From M3007 sp046160625 (GTDB taxonomy: Bacteria; Bacteroidota; Bacteroidia; Chitinophagales; Saprospiraceae), in the NCBI GenBank assembly GCA_046160625.1, contig JBJXGZ010000106.1, positions 62,001 to 126,000 of the forward strand: 64,000 bases of DNA, written 5' to 3'. Position 1 is the stretch's first letter. Each line of letters opens with the position of its first letter. The notes beneath the pieces are model-generated. The model was not told the DNA's origin. It was given only the letters and a program-made list of their open reading frames with translations, and did no database searches. Shown here piece after piece: positions 42,120-50,329 of this stretch. The position numbers and the translations under genes were made by a program.

Positions 42120-43877
42120 GTGCAAAAAGTCCTTTTCCCTTTAATGCTCGGTGCAGCCATCGCTGTGTGCGCTATGTGGGCTTTCGATAAGCCTGAAATG
42201 GCAGCTGCCGCGTTGCCATTTGCTAAAAAAGAAAACCACCCAACCAATTATTTTGGGCAGCCCGTGGCGGGTGGAATACATCTCACGGGCACTTGCGGCG
42301 AACTTCGACCTAACCACTTCCATGCCGGACTTGATATTGATGGCACAACGGGAAACGCCGTTTTCGCAGCAGCAGATGGACATGTTGAAACCATCAAAGT
42401 GCAAGCGAGCGGCTACGGTAATGTGCTCTACCTAAAGCATCCAAATGGGTATACCACCCTATATGCCCACTTGGATCGCTTTACTGCCGACATTCAGGAA
42501 TTTGTAAAAAACAGCCAATACGAACATGAACGTTTTGAAGTCGAACTGAAACCGCCTGATGGACTGTTCAAAGTTCGCAAAGGACAGCAGATTGGTTATC
42601 TGGGTAATACCGGATCCTCTGGCGGTCCACACCTTCATTTCGAAATTCGAAGTCCCGCAGGCAAAGCCGTGAACCCCTTGCTCTGTGGAATACCTGTTTT
42701 GGATAACATCGCCCCGGAGATCCGCGATATGAAAGTCTATTTTCTGAACGATCGCCGGGAGGTTTTGGGGAGCAAGGCGTTTCCGTTAAATAAAGACAAA
42801 AAAGGAAACATTGGGTTGGAAGGCGACACGGTCAGAATTGGAGGCTCTCGCATCGGTTTTGGGGTGAAAACCTATGACCGAAGCAACACAAGGAGAAATG
42901 ACAACGGAGTTTATTCCGTCGCACTTTTTACCAACGATCAACTTGCTTTCCAATGGACAGCAGACGAATTTGATTTTGACGATTCACGGTATCTCAATGC
43001 CCATATTGACTACTCCGCCTGGCAGCGTTATGGTGCCTGGTTTCATCGATGTTTTACCTTGCCTGGCGATTTTTTGAGCAATTACACGCGAACTCAGACA
43101 TTGGGGGCCATCTCGCTCGACGCTAACAATCCAACTAAAATCACCCTGAAAATCAGCGATGCCGCTGGAAATACCCGCAAACTCAATTTCTGGGCCTTGC
43201 GTGATGAATCAGCCATGGAAACCTTTTTGAGCCTCCCCTTTCAGTTTGAATTGCCATTTGATGCAGAAAGCCATGTTGACCTCGACGGGTTTTCCATTGC
43301 ATTGCCAAAGGGTACATTTTACGAAACGGTGCAGTTGCAATATATGGTCAGTATTGACAGCAGTAGTGATATTTTCTCACCCATGCACCACCTGCATGAT
43401 GAACTGACGCCCGTACACAGATCATTCGATTTGAAAATAATGCCCACGCTTTTACCCGCATCACTTAGGTCAAAAGCCGTCATTGCCAACTGCAATGATG
43501 GTCGGCCCGACAATTGTGGGGGAACATGGCAGGGAGAATGGCTAAGTACCCGCACCCGCTCTTTCGGCGATTATTGTATCATGGCTGATACCATCCCGCC
43601 ACGTATTACTCCCGTTGTTTTTGCTGCTGATATGCGCAAGAAGACCACAATGGCTTTTCGGGTACTTGACAATTTTTCTGTCGCCGGCACAGCGAATAAT
43701 TTCACGTATCGCGGCACCATTGACGGGCAATGGGTGCTTTTTGAGTTTGATAAAAAACGCAACCGCCTTACTTATGAATTCGACCAACGCGTTGGCAAAG
43801 GCGAGCACCGGGTGCGCATTACCGCAAAAGACGACCGCGGCAATGAAGGTGTGTTTGAAGGGAATTTCTTGAAATGA
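42120..43877 (+). CDS. Exported M23 family metallopeptidase (LytM domain)
   Basis: A 585-residue exported protein that begins with GTG (QKVLFPLMLGAAIAVCAMW). The LytM-type peptidoglycan endopeptidase domain covers about 45-200: HFHAGLDIDG supplies HxxxD, and GGPHLHFEIRSPAGKAVNP supplies HxH, so the zinc ligands are complete. The remaining about 380 residues are a beta-rich region without recognised motif, which is usual for Bacteroidota members. It probably cleaves cross-bridges during growth or division. Confidence 0.9.
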   Translation: MQKVLFPLMLGAAIAVCAMWAFDKPEMAAAALPFAKKENHPTNYFGQPVAGGIHLTGTCGELRPNHFHAGLDIDGTTGNAVFAAADGHVETIKVQASGYGNVLYLKHPNGYTTLYAHLDRFTADIQEFVKNSQYEHERFEVELKPPDGLFKVRKGQQIGYLGNTGSSGGPHLHFEIRSPAGKAVNPLLCGIPVLDNIAPEIRDMKVYFLNDRREVLGSKAFPLNKDKKGNIGLEGDTVRIGGSRIGFGVKTYDRSNTRRNDNGVYSVALFTNDQLAFQWTADEFDFDDSRYLNAHIDYSAWQRYGAWFHRCFTLPGDFLSNYTRTQTLGAISLDANNPTKITLKISDAAGNTRKLNFWALRDESAMETFLSLPFQFELPFDAESHVDLDGFSIALPKGTFYETVQLQYMVSIDSSSDIFSPMHHLHDELTPVHRSFDLKIMPTLLPASLRSKAVIANCNDGRPDNCGGTWQGEWLSTRTRSFGDYCIMADTIPPRITPVVFAADMRKKTTMAFRVLDNFSVAGTANNFTYRGTIDGQWVLFEFDKKRNRLTYEFDQRVGKGEHRVRITAKDDRGNEGVFEGNFLK

Positions 43878-43957
43878 ATGTGGTCAATGGTTTAATGTGG
43901 TCAAAGTGTCAGTGTGAGTACAGAAAATCCCAATATCCCAATATCCCAATATCCTAA
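43874..43957. repeat. Word repeats GACCACATT and CCCAATAT
   Basis: Minus-strand GACCACATT words (43874-43918, same family as 7128-7161) are followed by three plus-strand units of ATCCCAATATCCCAATATCCC (43927-43952) ending about ten bases before the ROK start. Confidence 0.7.
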
Positions 43958-43963
43958 CTTCTC

Positions 43964-44872
43964 ATGCCCAATCTCCCACTTTTCGGCCTCGATATCGGGG
44001 GCACCAAAATAGAGGGCGTGGTACTCGAAAGCCGCGCCAAGCCACAGCCCATTTGTCGCTTGCGGATTCCCACCGAGGCGAACCTTGGATATCAGCACAT
44101 CCTTGGGCAAGTTGCAAAAATGCTGGATATGCTCAGTGCCGAGTCGGGCTTGAAACCCCAGCACCTCGGCATTGGACATCCAGGAACCCTTGACCCTAAT
44201 ACCGGAGTTATTAAAAACGCCAACACTACGGTGTTGAACGAAAATCCATTCAACCAAGATTTGGAGGCAAAACTGGGTATTCCAGTTCGTTTGGCGAACG
44301 ATGCGAACTGCTTTGCCGTAGCAGAAGCACTCATGGGCGCAGTACCGGAAGTGATGCCGAATGCCGAAGTAGTGTTTGGGGTCATACTTGGCACTGGTGT
44401 GGGTGGCGGATTGGTGGTTAGAGGCAAGGTCATTAATGGTCGCCAGGGCATTGCCGGCGAATGGGGGCACAATTTTCTGGACGAAAGCGGAGGCCTCTGT
44501 TACTGCGGGCACTCAGGGTGTGTGGAAAAGATAATTTCAGGGCCGGCACTGGAGCACTATTATGCCAGTATCGCAGGCCAAAAACTTTCCCTGCGCGACA
44601 TTGTAACCCGTTCAAAATCAAATGAAGACGAGGCGGCCAAGCAGACCATGAACCGGCTTTTACATTATTTCGGGAAAGCCATGGCCGTGGTCATCAACAT
44701 TGTGGATCCCGATGCTGTGGTTCTCGGTGGCGGGGTCGGCAATATTGACCTGCTTTACACGGATGGCCCGGCCGAAGTACAAAAACATTTGTTCAACCAC
44801 CGCATTGACACAGTATTCCTCCGCCCGAAATTGGGCGACAGCGCAGGGGTGTTTGGAGCGGCCTTGCTGTAA
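43964..44872 (+). CDS. ROK-family sugar kinase
   Basis: A 302-residue member. LFGLDIGGTKIEGVV is the phosphate-1 (ATP) loop. LANDANCFAVAEAL is the adenosine/metal region. GTGVGGGLVVRGKVINGRQGIAGEWGH is the sugar-binding loop, with the ExGH of glucose/N-acetyl sugar kinases. CYCGHSGCVEKIISGPAL is the zinc-binding ROK signature. It phosphorylates glucose, fructose, N-acetylmannosamine or N-acetylglucosamine; the substrate cannot be chosen by sequence alone. No sugar operon is adjacent. Confidence 0.93.
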   Translation: MPNLPLFGLDIGGTKIEGVVLESRAKPQPICRLRIPTEANLGYQHILGQVAKMLDMLSAESGLKPQHLGIGHPGTLDPNTGVIKNANTTVLNENPFNQDLEAKLGIPVRLANDANCFAVAEALMGAVPEVMPNAEVVFGVILGTGVGGGLVVRGKVINGRQGIAGEWGHNFLDESGGLCYCGHSGCVEKIISGPALEHYYASIAGQKLSLRDIVTRSKSNEDEAAKQTMNRLLHYFGKAMAVVINIVDPDAVVLGGGVGNIDLLYTDGPAEVQKHLFNHRIDTVFLRPKLGDSAGVFGAALL

Positions 44873-44966
44873 CGGCGGCTTTAGTCGCTGGAACGATGTT
44901 GAATTGGCGATCTTAGTCGCCGGAATGATTTTTCCCCGAACTTTTTCTAAAAACCGAAATCGTGCT

Positions 44967-44974
44967 ACCTTTGC
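44967..44974 (+). promoter_or_regulatory. -7 element TACCTTTG for efp
   Basis: A full TAnnTTTG match about 145 nt before the efp ATG. The leader contains the hairpin CTCCGTAGTTTTAACGGAG (45016-45034) and an ATCATTT word repeat (45078-45113). Confidence 0.6.
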
Positions 44975-45119
44975 GCGCTTTTAACCCTTTACCGGCCAGA
45001 ACGCCCTTTATCCTCCGTAGTTTTAACGGAGTAGGAGCGTAGGCGGATTAGTCTCTTCAACCTGAACAGGCTCCCCCAAAATTCATCATTTATCATTCAT
45101 CATTTATCATTACAAAATA

Positions 45120-45686
45120 ATGGCAACGACGACAGATATCCGCAACGGGCTTTGCATCGAGCACAACAATGATATTGTAAAAATCATTGATTTTCAGAAG
45201 TTCCAGGTGGGGCGCGGCAGCGGTAAGGTGTGGGTCAAACTTAAAAGCACCACCTCCGGGAGGGTTGTAGAACACACCTACAATAGCGGCGCCACCGTCA
45301 CAGAGGTGCGTGTAGAACGCCGCAAATTCCAGTACCTCTACCCTGAGGATGGCGGCTATGCTCTTATGAACCAGGAAACCTACGACCAGATTTCTATCCC
45401 TGAAGAAATGGTGGACAACGGCAAATTCCTCAAGGAGGGCGACATCGTGGATGTGCTTTACCACGCCGCAAAAGAAACCATACTCTCTGTGGAACTACCT
45501 CAGACGGTGGAACTTATGATCACTTACTGTGAGCCTGGCTTGCGAGGCGATACGGCCACCAACACGCTCAAACCCGCTACCGTAGAAACAGGCGCCGAAG
45601 TTCGGGTACCGCTTTTCTGCGAACAAGGCGACAAAATCAAAATTGATACCACCACGGGCGCGTATATGGAGCGCGTGAAGAAGTAA
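45120..45686 (+). CDS. efp: Elongation factor P with Arg at the tip
   Basis: A 188-residue, three-domain elongation factor that relieves ribosome stalling at polyproline. KIIDFQKFQVGRGSGKVWVK in domain I places Arg32 at the tip of the loop, where most Bacteroidota have lysine; in other phyla arginine is rhamnosylated by EarP. The usual proline before the tip pair is missing (VGRG rather than PGRG). Domain II and III motifs (YMERVKK end, PLFCEQGDKIKIDT) are normal. No EarP, EpmA or YmfI gene is in the window. It has its own promoter. Confidence 0.95.
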   Translation: MATTTDIRNGLCIEHNNDIVKIIDFQKFQVGRGSGKVWVKLKSTTSGRVVEHTYNSGATVTEVRVERRKFQYLYPEDGGYALMNQETYDQISIPEEMVDNGKFLKEGDIVDVLYHAAKETILSVELPQTVELMITYCEPGLRGDTATNTLKPATVETGAEVRVPLFCEQGDKIKIDTTTGAYMERVKK

Positions 45687-45873
45687 ATTGGACTCTGGAC
45701 TTTGGACTACGCGAGCCATCTCGATTGATTCGGGATGGCTTGTTTTTTTATTGTACTTGGGTGTTTGGTGCGAATTATTTGGTGGCTGTATTTGAGTACT
45801 GTAATGGATGGAATTTGGGCGCCAATGGAAAACATTCAACCCTTGCAGGGATGCTAAACGTGAATGCTACACT

Positions 45874-46070
45874 CCCCGGATTGCATCCGGGGCTATTGAC
45901 ATTTAACCACTTCGTGGTTTTAATCTGAATTGTGTTGCGAATACAAATTATTTTGATAAATTGTAATGGTTTTTTTGCCTCTTATAAGCCCGCAGGGCTT
46001 GAATATGAATAGCCCCGGATTGCATCCGGGGTGCTGAGCGAGGGATTTTGCAACCCTGAAAGGGTTGAAT
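45874..46070. repeat. REP-like palindromes left of RAYT 2
   Basis: Units: CCCCGGATTGCATCCGGGG at 45874-45892, followed by CTATTGACATTTAACCACTT and CGTGGTT; GCCCGCAGGGC at 45988-45998; CCCCGGATTGCATCCGGGG again at 46013-46031; and CAACCCTGAAAGGGTTG at 46051-46067. Confidence 0.8.
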
Positions 46071-46117
46071 AAAACTCCTCGACCTATTATCTTTTAAACC
46101 CAACCAAACACTTGAAA

Positions 46118-46564
46118 ATGAGCACTTACACACAAATTCTGTATCAAATTGTTTACAGTACCAAGCACCGTAAGCCCACCCTTGTCAAAGAAAATCGCGC
46201 CGAATTGTTCAAATACATTTGGGGAATCTTGAAAAACAAAAAATGCCATTTGTACCGCATAAATGGTGTCGAAGATCACCTCCATATCGTGACCCATATA
46301 CATCCTTCAATTGCTCCTGCCGCTTTGGTAAAGGATATCAAACTCGCTAGTTCAGGGTATATCAAAGAAAACGGATTGTTTCCTGAGTTCAATGGCTGGC
46401 AGGACGGGTATGGCGCTTTTACTTATTCATTTAGTGCAAAAAGTGACCTCATTAGTTATGTTAGAAATCAAGAGGTGCATCATAGGACTATAAGCTTCAG
46501 GGAAGAACTGATAGCATTATTGGAAGAACATGGGGTTGAATTTGATGAAAAATACTTGGAGTGA
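46118..46564 (+). CDS. RAYT-type Y1 transposase (IS200-like), copy 2
   Basis: A 148-residue HUH transposase. VEDHLHIVTHI gives HUH pair H54/H56 and LISYVRNQEVHH gives catalytic Y114. It starts at ATG 46118 (MSTYTQILYQIVYSTK), six bases after an in-frame TTG. It is framed by CCCCGGATTGCATCCGGGG-type palindromes on both sides, a different repeat family from that of RAYT 1. It has no terminal repeats of an insertion sequence. It probably works on these REP-like units across the genome. Confidence 0.92.
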   Translation: MSTYTQILYQIVYSTKHRKPTLVKENRAELFKYIWGILKNKKCHLYRINGVEDHLHIVTHIHPSIAPAALVKDIKLASSGYIKENGLFPEFNGWQDGYGAFTYSFSAKSDLISYVRNQEVHHRTISFREELIALLEEHGVEFDEKYLE

Positions 46565-46570
46565 GCGTAA

Positions 46571-46655
46571 TTCAACCACTTCGTGGTTGTTACAAATTCC
46601 CGTCTTTTTATCCCGGATTGCATCCGGGGCTATTGACATTCAACCGCTTCGCGAT
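46571..46655. repeat. REP-like palindromes right of RAYT 2
   Basis: CAACCACTTCGTGGTTG (46573-46589), then CCCGGATTGCATCCGGGG and CTATTGACATTCAACCGCTT, repeat the left-hand units in the same order of parts. Confidence 0.8.
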
Positions 46656-46671
46656 TTGGGGTCAAATTTTA

Positions 46672-47487
46672 TTACGCGACAAACCTCAACTGCTTTACCT
46701 CAAATTCCTCAACTCCTTCATCCGTCTCCACGCGCAACAATCCCCGCTCCGTAACCCCCTGAATCACCCCCTCGAACTCCGAGCCATCCGAACTGCGCAC
46801 AAAGCGTGAAGGCTCCCCCCGCCGCCAAAGATGCTCCTCGTATTCCGTTTTTATAGCAGCCAGGTTCCCGGCTTTCAATTGTAAATACCACCGCTCCAAG
46901 CATTCAAACAAACGGTCGGCAACTTCCTCCAAATCGAGTTTTTGGCCAAAAGTCCTGGCCAAGGAAGTAGCGTGTGGCAAATCATCCGGGAATTCCAATT
47001 GGTTCACATTCAAACCAATGCCGATGATGGTACTTTGTAACTGCGATCCAGAAAGCGAATTTTGGATCAGTATTCCGGCGGTTTTTTTATCGCTGAGATA
47101 GAGGTCGTTGGGCCATTTGATTGAGTGATTAGTGATTGGTGATGAGTGATTAGTAGCGATAGAAACCAGCGTATCTTTTATTGCTAATGCAACACCCATA
47201 CTGAGATAAAACTGCGCCTGTACATCGAGCCATGTAGGGTAAAAAATGACGCTCAAGAGCAGGTTCTCGCCTGGTCGACTGTGCCACTGACTGCCAAGTT
47301 GCCCGCGCCCGGCTGTCTGATTGGCAGCCCGAACCACGGTTCCCTCGGGCGGCTTGGTTTTTGCGGCGCCTTGAGGAGGGGAGAAAGGCGGTTGGACTTG
47401 GGCAACTAATTGTACCGCCCAATCGTTCGTGGAAGGGAGTTCGTCGAAACGGTGGTAAACTTTTCCTACAAAGAGGGTGTTTGACAT
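46672..47487 (-). CDS. birA: Biotin-[acetyl-CoA-carboxylase] ligase
   Basis: A 271-residue biotin-protein ligase that attaches biotin to carboxylases through biotinyl-AMP. It has no N-terminal DNA-binding domain. Motifs: FDELPSTNDWA, TAGRGQLGSQWHS (biotinyl-AMP loop, usually GRGRRG), IKWPNDLYLSDKKTAGIL, IGIGLNVNQ, and a C-terminal SH3-like domain (ERGLLRVETDEG). Two insertions stand out: a Pro/Lys-rich loop (PPFSPPQGAAKTKPP, about 33-47) and residues 110-122 coded by a GGTGATTAG word repeat. Confidence 0.93.
   Translation of the reverse strand: MSNTLFVGKVYHRFDELPSTNDWAVQLVAQVQPPFSPPQGAAKTKPPEGTVVRAANQTAGRGQLGSQWHSRPGENLLLSVIFYPTWLDVQAQFYLSMGVALAIKDTLVSIATNHSSPITNHSIKWPNDLYLSDKKTAGILIQNSLSGSQLQSTIIGIGLNVNQLEFPDDLPHATSLARTFGQKLDLEEVADRLFECLERWYLQLKAGNLAAIKTEYEEHLWRRGEPSRFVRSSDGSEFEGVIQGVTERGLLRVETDEGVEEFEVKQLRFVA
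47117..47160. repeat. GTGATTAGTGATTGGTGA word repeat inside birA
   Basis: Four to five degenerate units of GTGATTAGTGATTGG lie in frame and encode Ala-Thr-Asn-His-Ser-Ser-Pro-Ile-Thr-Asn-His-Ser directly before the conserved KWPND motif. Confidence 0.75.
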
Positions 47488-47528
47488 GGAGTTTTAAAAT
47501 GGGAAGGGCAAATAACGGCCTTTTACCC

Positions 47529-47536
47529 TACCTTTG
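47529..47536 (+). promoter_or_regulatory. -7 element TACCTTTG for rsfS-ftsH
   Basis: A full match to TAnnTTTG, 92 nt before the rsfS start. The transcript would contain the 47561-47636 palindrome in its leader. Confidence 0.6.
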
Positions 47537-47560
47537 ATCTCGAATTTTTATAAGATAAGC

Positions 47561-47636
47561 CACGAATTAAACTAATTCTCACGAATCAAAAACCCTCTTG
47601 GATTTAATTAGTGAAAATTAGTGCAATTAGTGGCTA
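47561..47636. repeat. GCCACGAATTAAACTAATT palindrome over the rsfS start
   Basis: The left words GCCACGAATTAAACTAATTC pair with TTAGTGCAATTAGTGGC on the right. The right arm contains the GTG start codon of rsfS and its next few codons. Confidence 0.75.
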
Positions 47637-48049
47637 ATAAAATTACCAAAACACATTTAAATTTGGTCAGCATTCCCAAACAGCGGACAAAACAACCGCA
47701 ACTCGAACAACTCAACCACGCCATCGTTGAGGGTATCCGCGACAAAAAAGGCAAAAAGATTGTTCAATTGGACCTTCGGAAACTCGGCGACGCTCCTGCA
47801 GATTTTTTCATCATCTGCGAAGGCGATTCCAACACCCACGTTAAGGCTATCACCGACAGTATCCACAAAAAGGTAAAGGAAGAACTCGAAACCGCGCCCT
47901 CGCACACTGAAGGCTCGAGCAATTCCAAGTGGATTTTGATGGACTACTTCAATACAGTGGTGCACGTTTTTCACCCTGAAACACGAGACTTTTACGAACT
48001 CGAACATCTTTGGAGCGACGCAAAAGTGACAGAGTTTGGTGAGGTATAA
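47621..48049 (+). CDS. rsfS: Ribosome silencing factor RsfS
   Basis: A 142-residue factor that binds L14 and blocks subunit joining during starvation. Core motifs: GKKIVQLDLRKLGDAPADFFIICEGDSNTHVKAI split over strand 1 and 2, and WILMDYFNTVVHVFHPETRDFYELEHLW with the conserved W and HLW. The start is GTG inside a palindromic repeat; no ATG exists upstream of the core, so the N-terminal VANKITKTH is repeat-derived. It is followed by ftsH 103 bp downstream, the usual Bacteroidota order. Confidence 0.93.
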   Translation: MQLVANKITKTHLNLVSIPKQRTKQPQLEQLNHAIVEGIRDKKGKKIVQLDLRKLGDAPADFFIICEGDSNTHVKAITDSIHKKVKEELETAPSHTEGSSNSKWILMDYFNTVVHVFHPETRDFYELEHLWSDAKVTEFGEV

Positions 48050-48082
48050 ATCCTGTATACCCTGTTGATCCTGTCAAAAAAG
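48049..48082. repeat. Single arm of the GACAGGAT repeat family
   Basis: AATCCTGTATACCCTGTTGATCC and CTGTCAAAAAA match the right arm of the 18188-18340 element. The left arm is missing. Confidence 0.65.
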
Positions 48083-48152
48083 ACGACGGCAATCAACAAA
48101 CTGTCGCATCAAAACAATCATTTACGCGAAATGTATTTCGCGCCACACAATC

Positions 48153-50171
48153 ATGGAAGACAACAAGAAAAAAGACGAATCGCCCGAACAGCGCCGCCCG
48201 GAAGAAAATGGCGAGGGCGGCGGCATGCCGCGTTTCAACTTCATGTGGGTATTTATCCTCATCGGTTTGGGGCTTTTGGCTTTGCAGTTTACCAAGTTTT
48301 CGGGAAAACCCGAGAATGCCAGCTGGACGGATATAGATAAATGGGCCAAAAAAGGCCATATCGAGCGCTTCATTGTGGTGAACCCAAAGGAGGCGTATGT
48401 CTACATAAAAAAAGACTCACTCGGTGTTTCCGAACATGCCACGAAGGTAAAAGCCCCCAAAAAGTCACTGTTCAATACCGACCAGCCGCACTATGTGATG
48501 AGCATCGGTAGTGTCGAAGTCGCATCCTCCAAGATTGATAAGATCAATGAGCAAATCATCAAGGAGAAAAAGCAGCAGCCCATCGAGCTCAAAATAGAAG
48601 ACCGTATCAATTGGTCGGCGGTGATGGTAAACTTTGGTTTGCCAATCCTCATCTTTATCGGCCTGTGGATTTTTATCCTGCGGCGCATGGGCGGCGGCCC
48701 TGGAGGTCCCGGCGGACAAATTTTCAACATCGGAAAATCAAAGGCAACGCTTTTTGACAGCAACTCCAAAGTGAACACCACCTTCGCCGATGTAGCAGGC
48801 CTCGACGAAGCCAAAGAAGAGGTAATGGAAGTGGTAGATTTTCTGAAAAACCCTAAAAAATATACTGTTTTAGGGGGTAAAATACCCAAAGGAGTCTTGC
48901 TCGTGGGACCGCCCGGAACCGGCAAAACATTGCTGGCAAAAGCCGTCGCTGGCGAAGCAAATGCGCCGTTTTTCTCCATTTCAGGTTCTGATTTTGTAGA
49001 AATGTTTGTCGGCGTTGGCGCAAGCCGCGTACGCGACCTTTTCCGCAATGCGCGTGAAAAAGCTCCTTGCATTATTTTTATTGACGAAATTGATGCCATC
49101 GGACGTGCCCGTGGACGCGGCGCCATACAAGGTGGCAACGACGAACGCGAGAACACGCTCAACCAACTGCTCGTGGAAATGGATGGATTCCCGACCGATA
49201 AGGGGGTAATCCTTATGGCTGCTACCAACCGCCCAGATATTCTTGACATGGCGCTTATGCGCCCAGGCCGTTTTGACCGCCAAATCGGCATCGGAAGGCC
49301 AGACTTGAAAGGCCGTGCACAGATTTTTGAGGTGCACATGAAAAACATCAAGGTATCGCCTGAGGTGCTGGCCATCACGCTTTCTGAAATGACTCCTGGT
49401 TTTGTGGGGGCTGACATTGCCAACGTGTGCAACGAGGCAGCCCTCATCGCTGCCCGCCGCGAAAAAACAGCAGTGGATCTGGACGATTTCAACTATGCCC
49501 TGGATAAAGTGATCGGTGGCCTGGAGAAAAAGAACAAGATCATCAGCCCCGAAGAAAAGCAGATCATCGCCTATCATGAAGCGGGCCACGCCATTTGTGG
49601 CTGGTTTTTGGAATATGCCCACCCTTTGGTGAAAGTGACGATCGTGCCACGCGGTCTTGCTGCGCTAGGCTACGCACAATACCTTCCAAAAGAACAGTAC
49701 ATCACGCGGAAGGAAAAATTGCTGGACGATATTTGCATGACCCTCGGTGGCCGCGCTGCCGAATCTGTTGTCTTTGACCAAATTAGCACTGGTGCACAAA
49801 GCGACTTAGATCACATCACACGGCTTTCGTACGACATGATCGTGAACCATGGTTTCAGCGAAAAGGTAGGCAACGTGTCGTACTACTCTATGCTCAATGA
49901 TAGCTTCAATCGCCCCTTCTCGGAGCAAACGGCATATCTCATTGACCAGGAGGTGAAGATAATGATCGAAGATCAGTATAAGCGGGCTAAAACCCTGCTG
50001 AAAGACAAGCGCAAACAACTTGATGCACTGGCAAAAGCCTTGCTGGAAAAAGAAGTGCTGCACCGCGCTGATTTGGAGGCAATTATCGGCAAACGACCGT
50101 TTATTGATCCTACGCCGGGCGAGAGTTCGCATGTGCCGGAAGTGGGGCCGATGCCGGGAAGTGACGATTAG
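48153..50171 (+). CDS. ftsH: ATP-dependent zinc metalloprotease FtsH
   Basis: A 672-residue inner-membrane protease that removes misassembled membrane proteins and short-lived regulators. Two helices (about 30-48 and 150-172) frame a periplasmic domain. AAA motifs: LVGPPGTGKTLLAKAVA (Walker A), IIFIDEIDAIGRARG (Walker B), ATNRPDILDMALMRPGRFDR (SRH). The zinc site is AYHEAGHAICGW, with a downstream metal ligand in the GAQSDLDHIT region. Complete and normal length. Follows rsfS and ends in a strong terminator. Confidence 0.97.
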   Translation: MEDNKKKDESPEQRRPEENGEGGGMPRFNFMWVFILIGLGLLALQFTKFSGKPENASWTDIDKWAKKGHIERFIVVNPKEAYVYIKKDSLGVSEHATKVKAPKKSLFNTDQPHYVMSIGSVEVASSKIDKINEQIIKEKKQQPIELKIEDRINWSAVMVNFGLPILIFIGLWIFILRRMGGGPGGPGGQIFNIGKSKATLFDSNSKVNTTFADVAGLDEAKEEVMEVVDFLKNPKKYTVLGGKIPKGVLLVGPPGTGKTLLAKAVAGEANAPFFSISGSDFVEMFVGVGASRVRDLFRNAREKAPCIIFIDEIDAIGRARGRGAIQGGNDERENTLNQLLVEMDGFPTDKGVILMAATNRPDILDMALMRPGRFDRQIGIGRPDLKGRAQIFEVHMKNIKVSPEVLAITLSEMTPGFVGADIANVCNEAALIAARREKTAVDLDDFNYALDKVIGGLEKKNKIISPEEKQIIAYHEAGHAICGWFLEYAHPLVKVTIVPRGLAALGYAQYLPKEQYITRKEKLLDDICMTLGGRAAESVVFDQISTGAQSDLDHITRLSYDMIVNHGFSEKVGNVSYYSMLNDSFNRPFSEQTAYLIDQEVKIMIEDQYKRAKTLLKDKRKQLDALAKALLEKEVLHRADLEAIIGKRPFIDPTPGESSHVPEVGPMPGSDD

Positions 50172-50180
50172 TAAATGATG

Positions 50181-50213
50181 AAAAAGGGGCGGCTTTGAGC
50201 CGCCCCTTTTTTG
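50181..50213 (+). terminator. Terminator after ftsH
   Basis: AAAAAGGGGCGGC pairs with GCCGCCCCTTTTTT around TTTGA, ten bases after the stop. Confidence 0.92.
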
Positions 50214-50222
50214 TTGGGTTTA

Positions 50223-50255
50223 AGACCTATAAGGTTTTTGAAACCTTATAGGTCT
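50223..50255. repeat. CTATAAGG palindrome 1 (before the DGR target)
   Basis: AGACCTATAAGGTTT pairs perfectly with AAACCTTATAGGTCT around TTG. It is the first of five copies within 4.5 kb and lies between the ftsH terminator and the TIR-FGE gene. Confidence 0.95.
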
Positions 50256-50292
50256 CGATTCGCCTATCCATATCAACCTATCAAATTCTTCC

Positions 50293-50300
50293 TACATTTA
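50293..50300 (+). promoter_or_regulatory. Possible -7 element TACATTTA for the DGR target gene
   Basis: One mismatch from TAnnTTTG, 29 nt before the ATG at 50330. No clear -33 TTG. Confidence 0.4.
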
Positions 50301-50329
50301 CGCCCTCTTTCGCCACCGCTCCACACGAA

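Noticed and set aside
43919..43957. Repeats that could be mistaken for CRISPR
   Set aside because: Units are short and directly adjacent with no unique spacers of 25-40 bp, and no cas genes are present.
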